From: Sarcodiotheca gaudichaudii
Lineage: Eukaryota; Rhodophyta; Florideophyceae; Gigartinales; Solieriaceae
Length of the DNA: 64,000 bases
Reading direction: 5' to 3'
NCBI GenBank assembly: GCA_032355985.1
Contig: JAUKVZ010000006.1
Span: 1 to 64,000 of the forward strand
In this document: positions 8,122 to 15,999 of the stretch, one piece after another
How the letters are laid out: every line of letters starts with the position of its first letter
Position numbering within the stretch: the first letter of the stretch is position 1
Made by a program: the position numbers and the translations under genes
The notes under the pieces: generated by a model
Told to the model about the DNA's origin: nothing
Seen by the model: the letters and a program-made list of their open reading frames with translations, nothing else
The model's database searches: none

Positions 8122-8550
8122 TTAGAGCATCAGGAACGACCCGCACACGGGGCACGGCTGGTCGGCGGGGATGTCTTCCCGGTCGTGGCCGCAGGCGGGG
8201 CAGAGGCCGATGTGGGCGAGGTTGATGAGGCGATTGCGCCAGATGGTCGTCGCGAAGATGCGCGGCAATGCGTAGGAGAGGATCGCCCAGAGGATGAAGG
8301 CGGGCAGGGCGAGGACGATCGCGCGATAGCCGTAGCCGATGGGGCGCCACCAGATATTCAGGAAGAGGATGACGCCGAGGATGAAGACGAGCGTGTGCGC
8401 GGCTCGGATCTGCGTGCGGATGTAATGATTGCGAAAGAGTGCGCGCTTTGCGCGTCGGCGCCGATCGGGCGGGATCTGACTCCAGATCGCACGGAACTCG
8501 TCGCGCGCGAGGCGAGTTCTTCTAGCGCACGAGCACATCGGGATCTCCAT
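8122..8550 (-). CDS. Zinc-ribbon membrane protein, array member F (single unit)
   Basis: 142 residues, the single-unit form of the family: helix ARDEFRAIWSQIPPDRRRRAKRAL (about 15-38), two membrane segments (about 50-70 and 75-98) and one ribbon CPACGHDREDI...CPVC ending five residues before the C-terminus. It defines the minimal module from which the other array members are assembled. It lies 18 bases after G and 9 bases before E on the same strand. The short Cys-containing N-terminus (MEIPMCSC) is unique to this copy; a downstream start is not excluded. Confidence 0.75.
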   Translation of the reverse strand: MEIPMCSCARRTRLARDEFRAIWSQIPPDRRRRAKRALFRNHYIRTQIRAAHTLVFILGVILFLNIWWRPIGYGYRAIVLALPAFILWAILSYALPRIFATTIWRNRLINLAHIGLCPACGHDREDIPADQPCPVCGSFLML

Positions 8551-8568
8551 GTCGCGATGGTGTGATTG

Positions 8569-9549
8569 TCATTCCACGATTCTCTCGGCGAACTCATTGG
8601 CATCGATAGCGTCTGGAGGCAGGAACGTTTTGGGCGGGCTGATGCCGCACCAGTCGCAGGGGGACGCATCATCACGCTCCCGCTCCGCATCGCATATGAC
8701 GCATGAACGATCGAGCGTGCGATTGATCGCTCGAATGAACTGCGTCGGTGATCGGCGCCATAGACGGCGTAATGCGACTCGCCTCATGAAGATGAGGATG
8801 AACAGCCCTGTGAGTACGAAAGCAATTGCCGCAAGGTTTAGAGCCGTGTTGGAAGCAGGCTGTCGCGCGTCGCCTGACGACCAGGCTCCGTCGGGCAAGA
8901 GGTAGAACATGAAGGCAATGACAAGCGGCATGGCAGCAAGCGTGACGCCGATAATGATGGCGCGGGACAGCCCCGCATCCTTCGAGTGTTTCATGAATGT
9001 TCGCCGAGCGCGTCGACGTTGCGCGCGGGTCAGCGAGCGATAGAGTTGCAGGGCGCTTCTGCGATCGGCGACATCCAGCGTGCGTGCGCTGTACCTGGAG
9101 CGCACCAGTTGCAGCTTTGCTTCTTCGACATTCCGTGCGACGAATGGTGCGTGCCCGCACTCCGGGCAGGTGGCTGATGGCTCGAGGCCTTCGCGCGAGT
9201 ATCCACAACGCAGGCAATGTTTTTGATCAGGACATACGAGACAGGCGGCGAGGAGCGCGTCAGCCCCGGCGCTACTCGTGAGGATGGGGCTCTGATGAAC
9301 AAGGAGGACGCCCCCGATCCCCAGAAGCATCATGATCACGAGTGGACAGGACAAACCGCCATTGAGGGGTTGCATGACCGTGCCCGCGCCTGCGAGCATG
9401 GCGATGCTCACGAGGCATGCCAGCGCGATCTTCGACGCTTTCGAGCGGGCAAAGACAATTCGCTGGAGCGCCGCGCAGTCGCTGCTCGACAGGGCGCGCC
9501 ATGCTTTGCGCGACATCCGGGAGTCTGATTGGACTTGCGGTTCTTGCAT
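8569..9549 (-). CDS. Zinc-ribbon membrane protein, array member G (two units)
   Basis: 326 residues. Unit 1: helix SRKAWRALSSSDCAALQRI, two membrane segments (about 40-62 and 64-84), ribbon CLRCGYSREGL...CPEC. Unit 2: helix LYRSLTRAQRRRARRTFMK, two membrane segments, then IRAINRTLDRSCVICD and a closing pair CDWC. Closest in look to E: both keep CVICD in the second ribbon where A and B have CPVCD. It is the first array gene and lies 25 bases downstream of the UbiA-type gene, so it may share that promoter. Function unknown. Confidence 0.8.
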   Translation of the reverse strand: MQEPQVQSDSRMSRKAWRALSSSDCAALQRIVFARSKASKIALACLVSIAMLAGAGTVMQPLNGGLSCPLVIMMLLGIGGVLLVHQSPILTSSAGADALLAACLVCPDQKHCLRCGYSREGLEPSATCPECGHAPFVARNVEEAKLQLVRSRYSARTLDVADRRSALQLYRSLTRAQRRRARRTFMKHSKDAGLSRAIIIGVTLAAMPLVIAFMFYLLPDGAWSSGDARQPASNTALNLAAIAFVLTGLFILIFMRRVALRRLWRRSPTQFIRAINRTLDRSCVICDAERERDDASPCDWCGISPPKTFLPPDAIDANEFAERIVE

Positions 9550-9574
9550 GCGCTACGCCCATGCGGCCGGTCAT

Positions 9575-10561
9575 TCAGCGCACGAGCACATCAATGCACC
9601 CAACAGCGCCGAGGATGCAACTCACCACGCCATTGATCGTGAAAAAGGCCATTGGCAAACCTGCCAGGCCTCGCCTTGTCAGCACGACGTGTTCATAGAT
9701 GAGCAGTGCGCCGACGAGCAGGATGGCGACGCCGAACATGGGGCCGAAGTGGGAGTCGGCGCGCCAGGCGCCGATGAGCAGGCCGAAGGCGAGGGCGTGG
9801 CAGCCGCGGCTGATGCGCAGGGCGCCTTCCCAGCCGAACTGTGTCGGCACGCTCCACAAACCGACGCGCAGGTCGTAATCGAGATCCTGCAATGCGTAGG
9901 CGATGTCAAAGCCCGCAACCCAGAAGAGCACCATGCCGGCGATGAGCCATAGCGCGGGGACGCCGGAAAGCGCGGGCGGATAGATGGCGATGGCGGCGGC
10001 GATGGGACTGAAGGCCAGCGCGCCGCCGAGGAAAGCGTGGCACAAGAACGTGAAGCGCTTGGTGAAGCTGTAGAAGCCGATCCACAGCAGCGTGGGCACG
10101 CAGAGGATCAGCGGCCAGGGGTTGGCGTAGAAGATCTGAAAGAGCGAACACGCGCCGATGAAGGCGATGGCGCACAGTGCGGCGAGTGTGGCGCCTTGCT
10201 TAAAGGAAAGGGCGCCGGAGGCGAGGGCGCGATGCTTCGTGCGCGGGTTGGCCTTGTCGATCTCGCGATCGGCGATGCGATTGACGAGCATGGCCCATGT
10301 GCGGGCGAAGAACATGCAGATGATGATGAGGCCGAGCTGGCCGGCGAAGCGGCGCCAGTCGTCTTTGGGCGTGGCGACATGCGCGAGGAAGGCGCCGAGG
10401 ATGGCGAAGGGCATCGCGAAGATGGTGTGCGCCAGCTTGATATCGAAGAGCGCACGGCGCACGCCGAGGCCGGTGATGGAGTCGCTCGGGCGCGGCGAGG
10501 GCGGCGCGGCTGCTGCCTGCGGCGGAGGGTCCATCGTGCTGGTGGGTGAGTCGGCTGGCAT
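9575..10561 (-). CDS. UbiA-family prenyltransferase (menaquinone type)
   Basis: 328 residues of a polytopic membrane prenyltransferase. These enzymes move a polyprenyl chain from its diphosphate onto an aromatic acid in quinone synthesis. The two magnesium-diphosphate motifs are visible: NRIADREID (first Asp-rich motif) and DLDYDLRVG (second). The lead AHTIFAMPFAILG and about eight hydrophobic segments fit the family. mqnD elsewhere in the window shows the futalosine menaquinone route, whose prenyltransferase is a UbiA homologue (MqnP), the likely role here. Two in-frame starts are close (10561 and 10534). A -10-like TACAAT lies at 10601-10596. It heads the minus-strand run that contains the zinc-ribbon array. 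Confidence 0.85.
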   Translation of the reverse strand: MPADSPTSTMDPPPQAAAAPPSPRPSDSITGLGVRRALFDIKLAHTIFAMPFAILGAFLAHVATPKDDWRRFAGQLGLIIICMFFARTWAMLVNRIADREIDKANPRTKHRALASGALSFKQGATLAALCAIAFIGACSLFQIFYANPWPLILCVPTLLWIGFYSFTKRFTFLCHAFLGGALAFSPIAAAIAIYPPALSGVPALWLIAGMVLFWVAGFDIAYALQDLDYDLRVGLWSVPTQFGWEGALRISRGCHALAFGLLIGAWRADSHFGPMFGVAILLVGALLIYEHVVLTRRGLAGLPMAFFTINGVVSCILGAVGCIDVLVR

Positions 10562-10698
10562 GAGTCGGCGGCGCGAAATCCCCGCAAAGCCGGGCATTGT
10601 ATGCGACAGCGGCTGCGGTCCGGCGCAGATCGCGTGAATGGGTACACTGATTCCTTGATGGATGCGCAAGGCAAGGCGCATCGGGAGGCAGGATCGTG

Positions 10699-11352
10699 AT
10701 GAAGCAGGGACATCGAGGCGGGTCGCGACGAGGCGCCGCATCGCGTCTGGCGGCCGGTTGCGTCGCTTTGGGACTGACCATCGGCACGACGCAGCTTGCA
10801 GGCTGCGTGGGGTACGCCAACTATCCGCCGATCGACGGCAATATCGCGACGGAGAATCCGAACTCGGGCGTGATGTTCGACATCATGATCGCAGGGTTGG
10901 ACTGGGTGTCGTCGCGCTATTCGCCGCAGGGCGAGTATGCCGTGAACTTCCCGGAGGGCATCACTCGCACGCGTGCGCTGCAGGTGCTGACGCGCGTGGG
11001 CGACCCCGATGCGCACATTCTCACGGAGGAGACGGCGTCACTGCCGATTTATCACATCACGCGAATCTGGGTGCGCGGCGAGCGGGCTGAGATGGATGTG
11101 CTTCGACCGGTGGTCGATCTGCTCAATCCCGATGGCCAGGCGGCGTATCAGCCGCTCACGCTGATCATCACGGGCGGCTTGAAGAAGTGGCACATGAAGT
11201 CGTTCCGCACGTGGACGATCGATTCACAGTCGCCGCCCCCGCTGAACTTCCTTGACGCTCCGCATACGGAAGGCGAGGCGACGGCGCCCGCTTCGGTGGA
11301 GAAGGACGAGGAAGAGTCGCCCGTTCCGCCGACGGATGATCCGGTGCAGTGA
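10699..11352 (+). CDS. Putative lipoprotein
   Basis: 217 residues with a basic N-terminus, a hydrophobic stretch and a lipobox (LAGC, about residues 34-37), so it should be lipidated after export. The mature part contains VLTRVGDPDAHILTEE and WTIDSQSPPPLNFLDAP and ends in an acidic, proline-rich tail. No family recognised. The ATG at 10699 lies 10 bases after GGGAGG (10683-10688); a GTG three bases earlier is equally placed. A -10-like TACACT lies at 10643-10648. The gene diverges from the UbiA gene. Confidence 0.75.
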   Translation: MKQGHRGGSRRGAASRLAAGCVALGLTIGTTQLAGCVGYANYPPIDGNIATENPNSGVMFDIMIAGLDWVSSRYSPQGEYAVNFPEGITRTRALQVLTRVGDPDAHILTEETASLPIYHITRIWVRGERAEMDVLRPVVDLLNPDGQAAYQPLTLIITGGLKKWHMKSFRTWTIDSQSPPPLNFLDAPHTEGEATAPASVEKDEEESPVPPTDDPVQ

Positions 11353-11358
11353 TGCGGA

Positions 11359-11847
11359 TCAGCGTCTGACGTCAGCCCTGATCGGCACAGGCTGCGCGAT
11401 AGCGGTTGTCTCAGGATGATTTGGCGTTTCGCGCGGCAATGTGATTGTGCGCGACGCATCGAGCTGCGCGCACTTCGTCCACAATCCGGCGCTTGCGAGC
11501 ATGTAGGAGAATCCGGCGTGGAAGATCGCCAGGAGGAGCAATCCCGCGACGATTGAATTCCCCTGTCCAATCGCCGCGAAGGACGCTCCGAATGCGGGCA
11601 GCGCGCTTCCGACTGCAAACGTGGCAGGGATCGCGCTTCGACCATCCATGAGTGCAAACACGGCGCTCGCTGTCCCGGCAAGCCATGGCCCGGCGATGAG
11701 CAACGCGAGTGCGAACGAGAGATGCGCCAGGTCGAGGCGTTCGCCGAGGCTGGCGCTTTTGACCAGGACGAGGGGAGGGAGAGCGACGAACGCGCCCGAA
11801 GCGAGCGCACCGACACTCCCGAGTGTGGATGATCCAATGCCTTTCAT
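11359..11847 (-). CDS. Hypothetical membrane protein
   Basis: 162 residues with four hydrophobic segments (about 12-31, 42-65, 73-93 and 99-118) and a polar C-terminal tail rich in Pro, Thr and Arg. No conserved motif recognised. It converges with the lipoprotein gene, with only 6 bases between the stops. No enzyme signature; a small integral membrane protein of unknown role. Confidence 0.65.
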   Translation of the reverse strand: MKGIGSSTLGSVGALASGAFVALPPLVLVKSASLGERLDLAHLSFALALLIAGPWLAGTASAVFALMDGRSAIPATFAVGSALPAFGASFAAIGQGNSIVAGLLLLAIFHAGFSYMLASAGLWTKCAQLDASRTITLPRETPNHPETTAIAQPVPIRADVRR

Positions 11848-11965
11848 GGTGCTGACCTCATGCCGTGGAGGCTGAACCCCGCCGTCGCGTCATGGCGTCG
11901 TGCGGTGAACGGAATACCCGTGCCGCGTTGATACGTCGCCGGTTGTGGGTGGGTTCGCGCCTTGT

Positions 11966-12511
11966 TCAGGCGATTCGTTCGCGCGGCCTTGAATCCCGTT
12001 TATTGGGACGGGGAAGGCGTCGCGGACGATCCCGGCGCGTGGCCGGAGGCAGCAGGCCGATGAGCACGCAGACGGCGCCGCCGACGATCAGCATGGGTCG
12101 CACGCGATCGCTTTCAATCAGGCGGCGCAGCGTGGAATCGCCAAGGGCAAGCTGCGGCAGCTGCAGGGGTTCGGGCTCGAGGCGATCGAACACGCTGGCG
12201 CTGAAGTGATCGACATCGCCATCCATCCAGACGGGGATGCGATCGGCGGGGGCGAGATTGAGCTGGGAGGCGGCCAGATCGACCATCACCGTCTCGTCGC
12301 CATCGTGCAGGGCTTCGAGATAGGTCGAGTAGTTATCGAGGCGCTCGCGCTTGTGCTCCAGCACGGCCTGGGCCTGCGCCATGCGCCAGCGGGCGCGCGA
12401 CAGGTCGTCGCTGGCGGGGATGAGCACGACGCAGGCGAGCGTCGTCATCCCGCAGGCGAGGAAGAGCCAGCCGGTGAGGCCATTGAAATACTTGCCATGT
12501 GTGGAAGGCAC
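11966..12511 (-). CDS. Hypothetical membrane protein with two membrane anchors and a coiled-coil start
   Basis: 181 residues. A first membrane segment (about 14-32) is followed by a helical stretch rich in Ala, Arg and Gln (ARWRMAQAQAVLEHKRERLDN) that could form a coiled coil, a soluble middle, a second membrane segment (about 140-157) and an Arg-rich tail. The layout recalls small division or envelope proteins, but no family motif is present and none is claimed. It lies upstream of an unlinked-looking membrane gene (118-base gap) and 57 bases downstream of the hydroxyacid dehydrogenase. Confidence 0.6.
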   Translation of the reverse strand: MPSTHGKYFNGLTGWLFLACGMTTLACVVLIPASDDLSRARWRMAQAQAVLEHKRERLDNYSTYLEALHDGDETVMVDLAASQLNLAPADRIPVWMDGDVDHFSASVFDRLEPEPLQLPQLALGDSTLRRLIESDRVRPMLIVGGAVCVLIGLLPPATRRDRPRRLPRPNKRDSRPRERIA

Positions 12512-12568
12512 CGCCCCACCATCGGCGAAGGGCGCGAGGGCGGTTGAGAATCGGTGTCGCTGCGCCGG

Positions 12569-13540
12569 TCAGGGCGTGACTTCGAAGGGGGGCGATTCGC
12601 CGGCGAGGATGGCGCGCACGTTCTGACAGGCGATATCGGCCATCATCTCGCGATAGCGTCCGGCGCCGGAGCCGATGTGCGGCGTGAGGACGGCGTTGTC
12701 CAGCTCGGCCAGGCCGGGCGTGAGATGAGGCTCGTGCTCGTAGACATCCAGCCCGGCGCCGAAGATGCGTTTCTCGCGCAGGGCGTCGATCAGCGCCTGC
12801 TCCTCGATGACGGCGCCGCGAGCCGTGTTGACGATGACGGCTCGTTTCTTCATCAGCCCGATGCGCCGGGCATTGATGAGATGATGCGTCTCTTTGGAGT
12901 AAGGCACGTGGATGCTGATGAAGTCCGCCTGGGCGAGCCCGTCGTCGAGTTCGACGCGCTGTGCGTTGAGGGGCGCGAACTCGAAGGCGTAGTGGCGGCT
13001 GCGGGCGACGTAGAGCACTTTCATGCCCCAGCCGATGGTGCGCATGGCCGTGGCGTAGCCGATGCGTCCGGCGCCGACGATGAGCAGCGTGCGTCCAGCC
13101 AGATCGACGCCGAGCAGATCGCTCATGCTGAGCTGGCCCTTCTCGGCATATTCGGCTGAGCGGGCGTAGCGTCCGGCTTCGGTGAGGCGCCGGGCGGCGG
13201 CGAGCATGAGGGTCATGGCCATATCGGCGGTGCCCTCGGTGACGGCCTTGGGCGTGTTGCCGATCTTGACGCCGCGCCGGGCGCAGGTCTCGACATCGAT
13301 GTTCTCGTATCCGACGGCGAAGTTGACGACGCCCTTGAGATCGGGTCCGGCGGCGTCGAGGAAGGCGTCATCGACGACATCGTTGTACATGGAGACGATG
13401 ACATCGACGGGCGCCTGTGAGGCGACCCATGCGCGGACTTCCTCCTGCGTGTCGTATGGGCCTTCGCGCCCGATGACGACTTCGGCGCCGGGAATGTCGT
13501 ATTCGCCGGGGGTGCTGCGTGTGACGATGACTTTCGCCAT
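12569..13540 (-). CDS. D-2-hydroxyacid dehydrogenase (glyoxylate/hydroxypyruvate reductase-like)
   Basis: 323 residues of the NAD(P)-dependent D-isomer hydroxyacid dehydrogenase family, which reduces 2-oxoacids such as glyoxylate or hydroxypyruvate. Seen: the nucleotide fold GAGRIG followed by MRTIGWGMKVLYVARS, the catalytic Arg in NTARGAVIEE, the Glu in GLDVYEHEP and the His in LTPHIGSG. The substrate cannot be fixed from sequence; glyoxylate reductase is the best guess. The ATG at 13540 is chosen because the family starts at MAKVIVTR; the longer frame lies antisense to the next gene. A -10-like TACACT at 13555-13550 lies 9 bases before the ATG, so the mRNA would have almost no leader. Confidence 0.88.
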   Translation of the reverse strand: MAKVIVTRSTPGEYDIPGAEVVIGREGPYDTQEEVRAWVASQAPVDVIVSMYNDVVDDAFLDAAGPDLKGVVNFAVGYENIDVETCARRGVKIGNTPKAVTEGTADMAMTLMLAAARRLTEAGRYARSAEYAEKGQLSMSDLLGVDLAGRTLLIVGAGRIGYATAMRTIGWGMKVLYVARSRHYAFEFAPLNAQRVELDDGLAQADFISIHVPYSKETHHLINARRIGLMKKRAVIVNTARGAVIEEQALIDALREKRIFGAGLDVYEHEPHLTPGLAELDNAVLTPHIGSGAGRYREMMADIACQNVRAILAGESPPFEVTP

Positions 13541-13625
13541 AACGCGTCCAGTGTAGGCGCGCAGGGCGTAGAATGACTGCGGCCGCGATCGTGCGGCGAG
13601 ATCGAGATAGAAAAGGAGCGATGCA

Positions 13626-14201
13626 ATGGCTGCGACAGAAAGCACGATGGTGGAACTTGGCGCCCCGATGCCGGCGTTCAGCCTGCCTGAGCCGGCGATG
13701 CATCGGATGGTCAGCGCGAGCGATCTGACGGGCTGCAAGGGGGTTGTCGTCTGCTTCATCTGCAACCACTGCCCGTTTGTGAAGCACATTCGCGAGGGGC
13801 TTGTGGCGCTGTGTGATTACTGCCACAAGAATGGCGTGAAGATGATCGCCATCAACTCCAATGATGTGGAGAACTATCCCGACGACTCGCCGCAAATGAT
13901 GATGAAGGAAGTGGAGGCGCACGGGTATCAGTTCCCGTATCTCTTTGATGAGACGCAGGAGGTGGCCAAGGCGTTCGGCGCGGCGTGCACGCCGGACTTC
14001 TATGTCTTCGATAAGGATCTGAAGCTGATCTATCGCGGTCAGATGGATGACAGCCGCCCGAGCAATGATGTGCCGGTGACGGGTGAGGACATTCGCAAGG
14101 CGATCAACGCGTTGATCTACGACGAGCCTGCGCCGACGGAGCAGAAGCCGAGCCTGGGCTGCAACATCAAATGGAAGCCGGGGAACGAGCCTTCCTACTG
14201 A
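13626..14201 (+). CDS. Thioredoxin-fold peroxiredoxin-like protein
   Basis: 191 residues of the AhpC/TSA-like thioredoxin superfamily. The active region is FICNHCPFVKHI (residues about 43-54), a form in which Cys lies in NHCPFV rather than in CxxC. The typical cis-Pro strand ACTPDFYVFD follows. The family occurs across planctomycetes and other phyla as a soluble protein with likely thiol reductase or peroxidase activity; the substrate is unknown. The ATG has a clear AAAGGAG at 13612-13618. It is divergent from the hydroxyacid dehydrogenase and converges on the CPBP gene. The C-terminal LGCNIKWKPGNEP is a family signature. Confidence 0.85.
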   Translation: MAATESTMVELGAPMPAFSLPEPAMHRMVSASDLTGCKGVVVCFICNHCPFVKHIREGLVALCDYCHKNGVKMIAINSNDVENYPDDSPQMMMKEVEAHGYQFPYLFDETQEVAKAFGAACTPDFYVFDKDLKLIYRGQMDDSRPSNDVPVTGEDIRKAINALIYDEPAPTEQKPSLGCNIKWKPGNEPSY

Positions 14202-14225
14202 GGCGCATCCGGCAGGCGGACGAGA

Positions 14226-14957
14226 CTACGCGCCGACCGCCTGCTGGGGTTGCTCGCTACGGGCGAGCCGGATTGCGAGCATGCCGGCGAAGAGATCGAC
14301 TGCGAAGTGCAGCAGGATGGGAATGAGCAGCGAGCCGGTGATGAGAAACACCGAACCGAAGATGGCGGCCATGATGAAGATCCGAAGCACGGCGCGTCGG
14401 TCCTGGTAGACATGCACGAGCGCGAAGCCGGCCGCGGGCGCGCTGACTGCGATGATTTGGCCGATGGTTGAATCGCCGAGCAGCGCGAGCAGGTACAGAA
14501 TGAGATAGCCGCGGGCGATGATTTCTTCGTTGATGCCCGCTGCGAGCGCGATGAAGCCGAAGTGCGGCAGTTCGCTGCGGTCGTTGGGCAGGAAGGCGGC
14601 ATCGCGGCGCCAGCGCTCGAGCAGCCTGGCTCTTCGCTCGGGCGTGCAGACATCAAGATAGGTATCCACACCCATGCAGATGATGAACGCGAAGGAAAGC
14701 GCGAGGCCGATGAGCACGTGATCCTGGTGCAGCGTGAGGCCGAGCGATGCGAGCGAACGGTCGCCAAGCGTCCAGATGAGGCAGGTGACCCCTCCCGCGG
14801 CAAACAGGACGATGCCGTTGGACCAGAAGAACATGATCCTGGCAGCCCGATCGAACGTGGCGGCGTGCAGCTTCGCACGGCCGATCGTTGCGGCGTAGAT
14901 GCTGAAGAATGCGAAGAACGCGACGAGCGCATGATCGAACCAGTGCAGCGATGGCAT
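14226..14957 (-). CDS. CPBP-family intramembrane glutamic endopeptidase
   Basis: 243 residues with about seven membrane segments. The CPBP (CAAX/Abi) core is visible: motif 1 NEEIIARGYLILYL with the catalytic Glu pair and Arg, motif 2 FALVH, and a later HFAVD. These proteases act inside the membrane and in bacteria take part in peptide processing or resistance; the substrate is not known. The ATG at 14957 has GGAG 7 bases upstream and is preferred over a TTG at 14963. The gene is divergent from an ArsR-like regulator, with a palindrome in between, so it is the likely target of that regulator. Confidence 0.85.
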   Translation of the reverse strand: MPSLHWFDHALVAFFAFFSIYAATIGRAKLHAATFDRAARIMFFWSNGIVLFAAGGVTCLIWTLGDRSLASLGLTLHQDHVLIGLALSFAFIICMGVDTYLDVCTPERRARLLERWRRDAAFLPNDRSELPHFGFIALAAGINEEIIARGYLILYLLALLGDSTIGQIIAVSAPAAGFALVHVYQDRRAVLRIFIMAAIFGSVFLITGSLLIPILLHFAVDLFAGMLAIRLARSEQPQQAVGA

Positions 14958-15004
14958 GTGCAAGCTCCATGAAGCGGCGCAAGGCGATCCGTCTGCGAGC
15001 GACC

Positions 15005-15053
15005 TTGTGCCCGAACATCGCTTTATGGTAAAATGTAGTTCCGGATTTTACCA
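15005..15053. promoter_or_regulatory. Palindromic operator with two opposed extended -10 promoters
   Basis: A perfect inverted repeat, TGGTAAAAT (15026-15034) and ATTTTACCA (15045-15053), with a 10-base spacer lies between the divergent CPBP and ArsR-like genes. Each arm is also an extended -10 (TGnTAAAAT), one on each strand, so the palindrome would overlap both promoters. On the plus strand a TTGTGC (15005-15010) lies 18 bases before TAAAAT. Arm centres are about two helical turns apart, as for a dimeric winged-helix repressor. This suggests joint control of both genes by the regulator. Confidence 0.7.
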
Positions 15054-15073
15054 GTACGGATATTGGAGGCTCC

Positions 15074-15661
15074 ATGGCAAACCGGATCGCACCGCGCATG
15101 GTGCTGAAGACGCCTGCCCAGCGGGAAGCGATGACCTCGCCGATGAGGCTGGAGTTGCTGGAACACATCGGCGCGATCGGCCCTGCATCGGTTCGCGAGC
15201 TGGCGGCGGTGATGAGCCGATCGCCGCATGCGCTGCATTATCACGTGCGATTGCTGGCGCAGCTGGGCATCATTGTGCAGACGGGCAGCCGCAAACGCGG
15301 CTCGCGCGATGAGGCGCTGTATGAAGTGGCCGCCTATTCCTATACGTTCGAGGATGATTCTCGTGGCGACAGTCCGGAGGCCCGGGCGGCGCAGGCGCAA
15401 GCCGTGCAGGCGATACTTCGACGGGCGCAGCGAGACTACGAGCAACTCATCGAGCGCAGCGATGACGCGTTTGATGACGATGCAAGCTTTGTGGGCAGGC
15501 TCCGCACCAAGCTGTCCGCATCGGCCCGGCGGGAAGTTGCACAGCACGTCAAGGCGATTCAGAAGATCTATGCGCGGGAGATGCGCACGCAGCACCCGCC
15601 GCAGGCGAAGCTGGAGACTTGCACGGTGACGATCGTGATGACACCGGAGATTGGGGATTGA
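15074..15661 (+). CDS. ArsR-like winged-helix transcriptional regulator
   Basis: 195 residues. An N-terminal winged helix (about 22-85) has SPMRLELLEHIGAIGPASVRELAAVMSRSPHALHYHVRLLAQLGII, with the helix-turn-helix around VRELAAVM/SPHALHYHV, and a wing around SRKRGSRDEALYE. The rest is helical with acidic patches and probably holds the dimer and signal part; no Cys-based metal site is seen. GGAGG at 15065-15069 gives a good ribosome site. It faces the CPBP protease gene across a palindromic operator, so it likely represses itself and that gene. The signal is unknown. Confidence 0.8.
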   Translation: MANRIAPRMVLKTPAQREAMTSPMRLELLEHIGAIGPASVRELAAVMSRSPHALHYHVRLLAQLGIIVQTGSRKRGSRDEALYEVAAYSYTFEDDSRGDSPEARAAQAQAVQAILRRAQRDYEQLIERSDDAFDDDASFVGRLRTKLSASARREVAQHVKAIQKIYAREMRTQHPPQAKLETCTVTIVMTPEIGD

Positions 15662-15939
15662 GGATTGTTCGACACGCGGCGCGCTGATGGGCGGGCGTCA
15701 CTTTCGCGGTCGGTGAAGTGTCGTTCTCACGCCGACTAAGTGGCCATTGCGGCGACCATGCTGAAACCGTGTGATTCTCGAGCAGGGCGCCGGCGCCTGC
15801 TTCGCCCATTGGGCGCTCCTGAGTATCCGCATGCGCAGTCAAGAAGAGACTGTATTTGTAGGCCAGGACGCGTATTCATCATACAGCGTTGTCAGTTCCA
15901 TCCGGGACATGCGGGATTGAGAAGAGGCCGGCGCGCATG
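15662..15939. other. Gene-free stretch
   Basis: About 280 bases between the convergent ArsR-like gene and the terminator of the exported protein gene. It contains a GC palindrome near 15785-15797 (GGCGCC-type) and scattered imperfect repeats. No open frame with a plausible start or ribosome site, and no tRNA-like cloverleaf was seen. Confidence 0.4.
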
Positions 15940-15970
15940 AAAAAGGCCCCGCCCGGTTGGGCGAGGCCTT
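15940..15970 (-). terminator. Rho-independent terminator of the exported PEP-CTERM-like gene
   Basis: Read on the minus strand: AAGGCC-T-CGCCC, loop AACC, GGGCG-G-GGCC, then five T and CATGCGC. It follows the stop at 16000 by about 30 bases. Its tail matches several other terminators in the window. Confidence 0.85.
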
Positions 15971-15999
15971 GAAGTGCGCTGCGAAGAATGGAAATCAGA

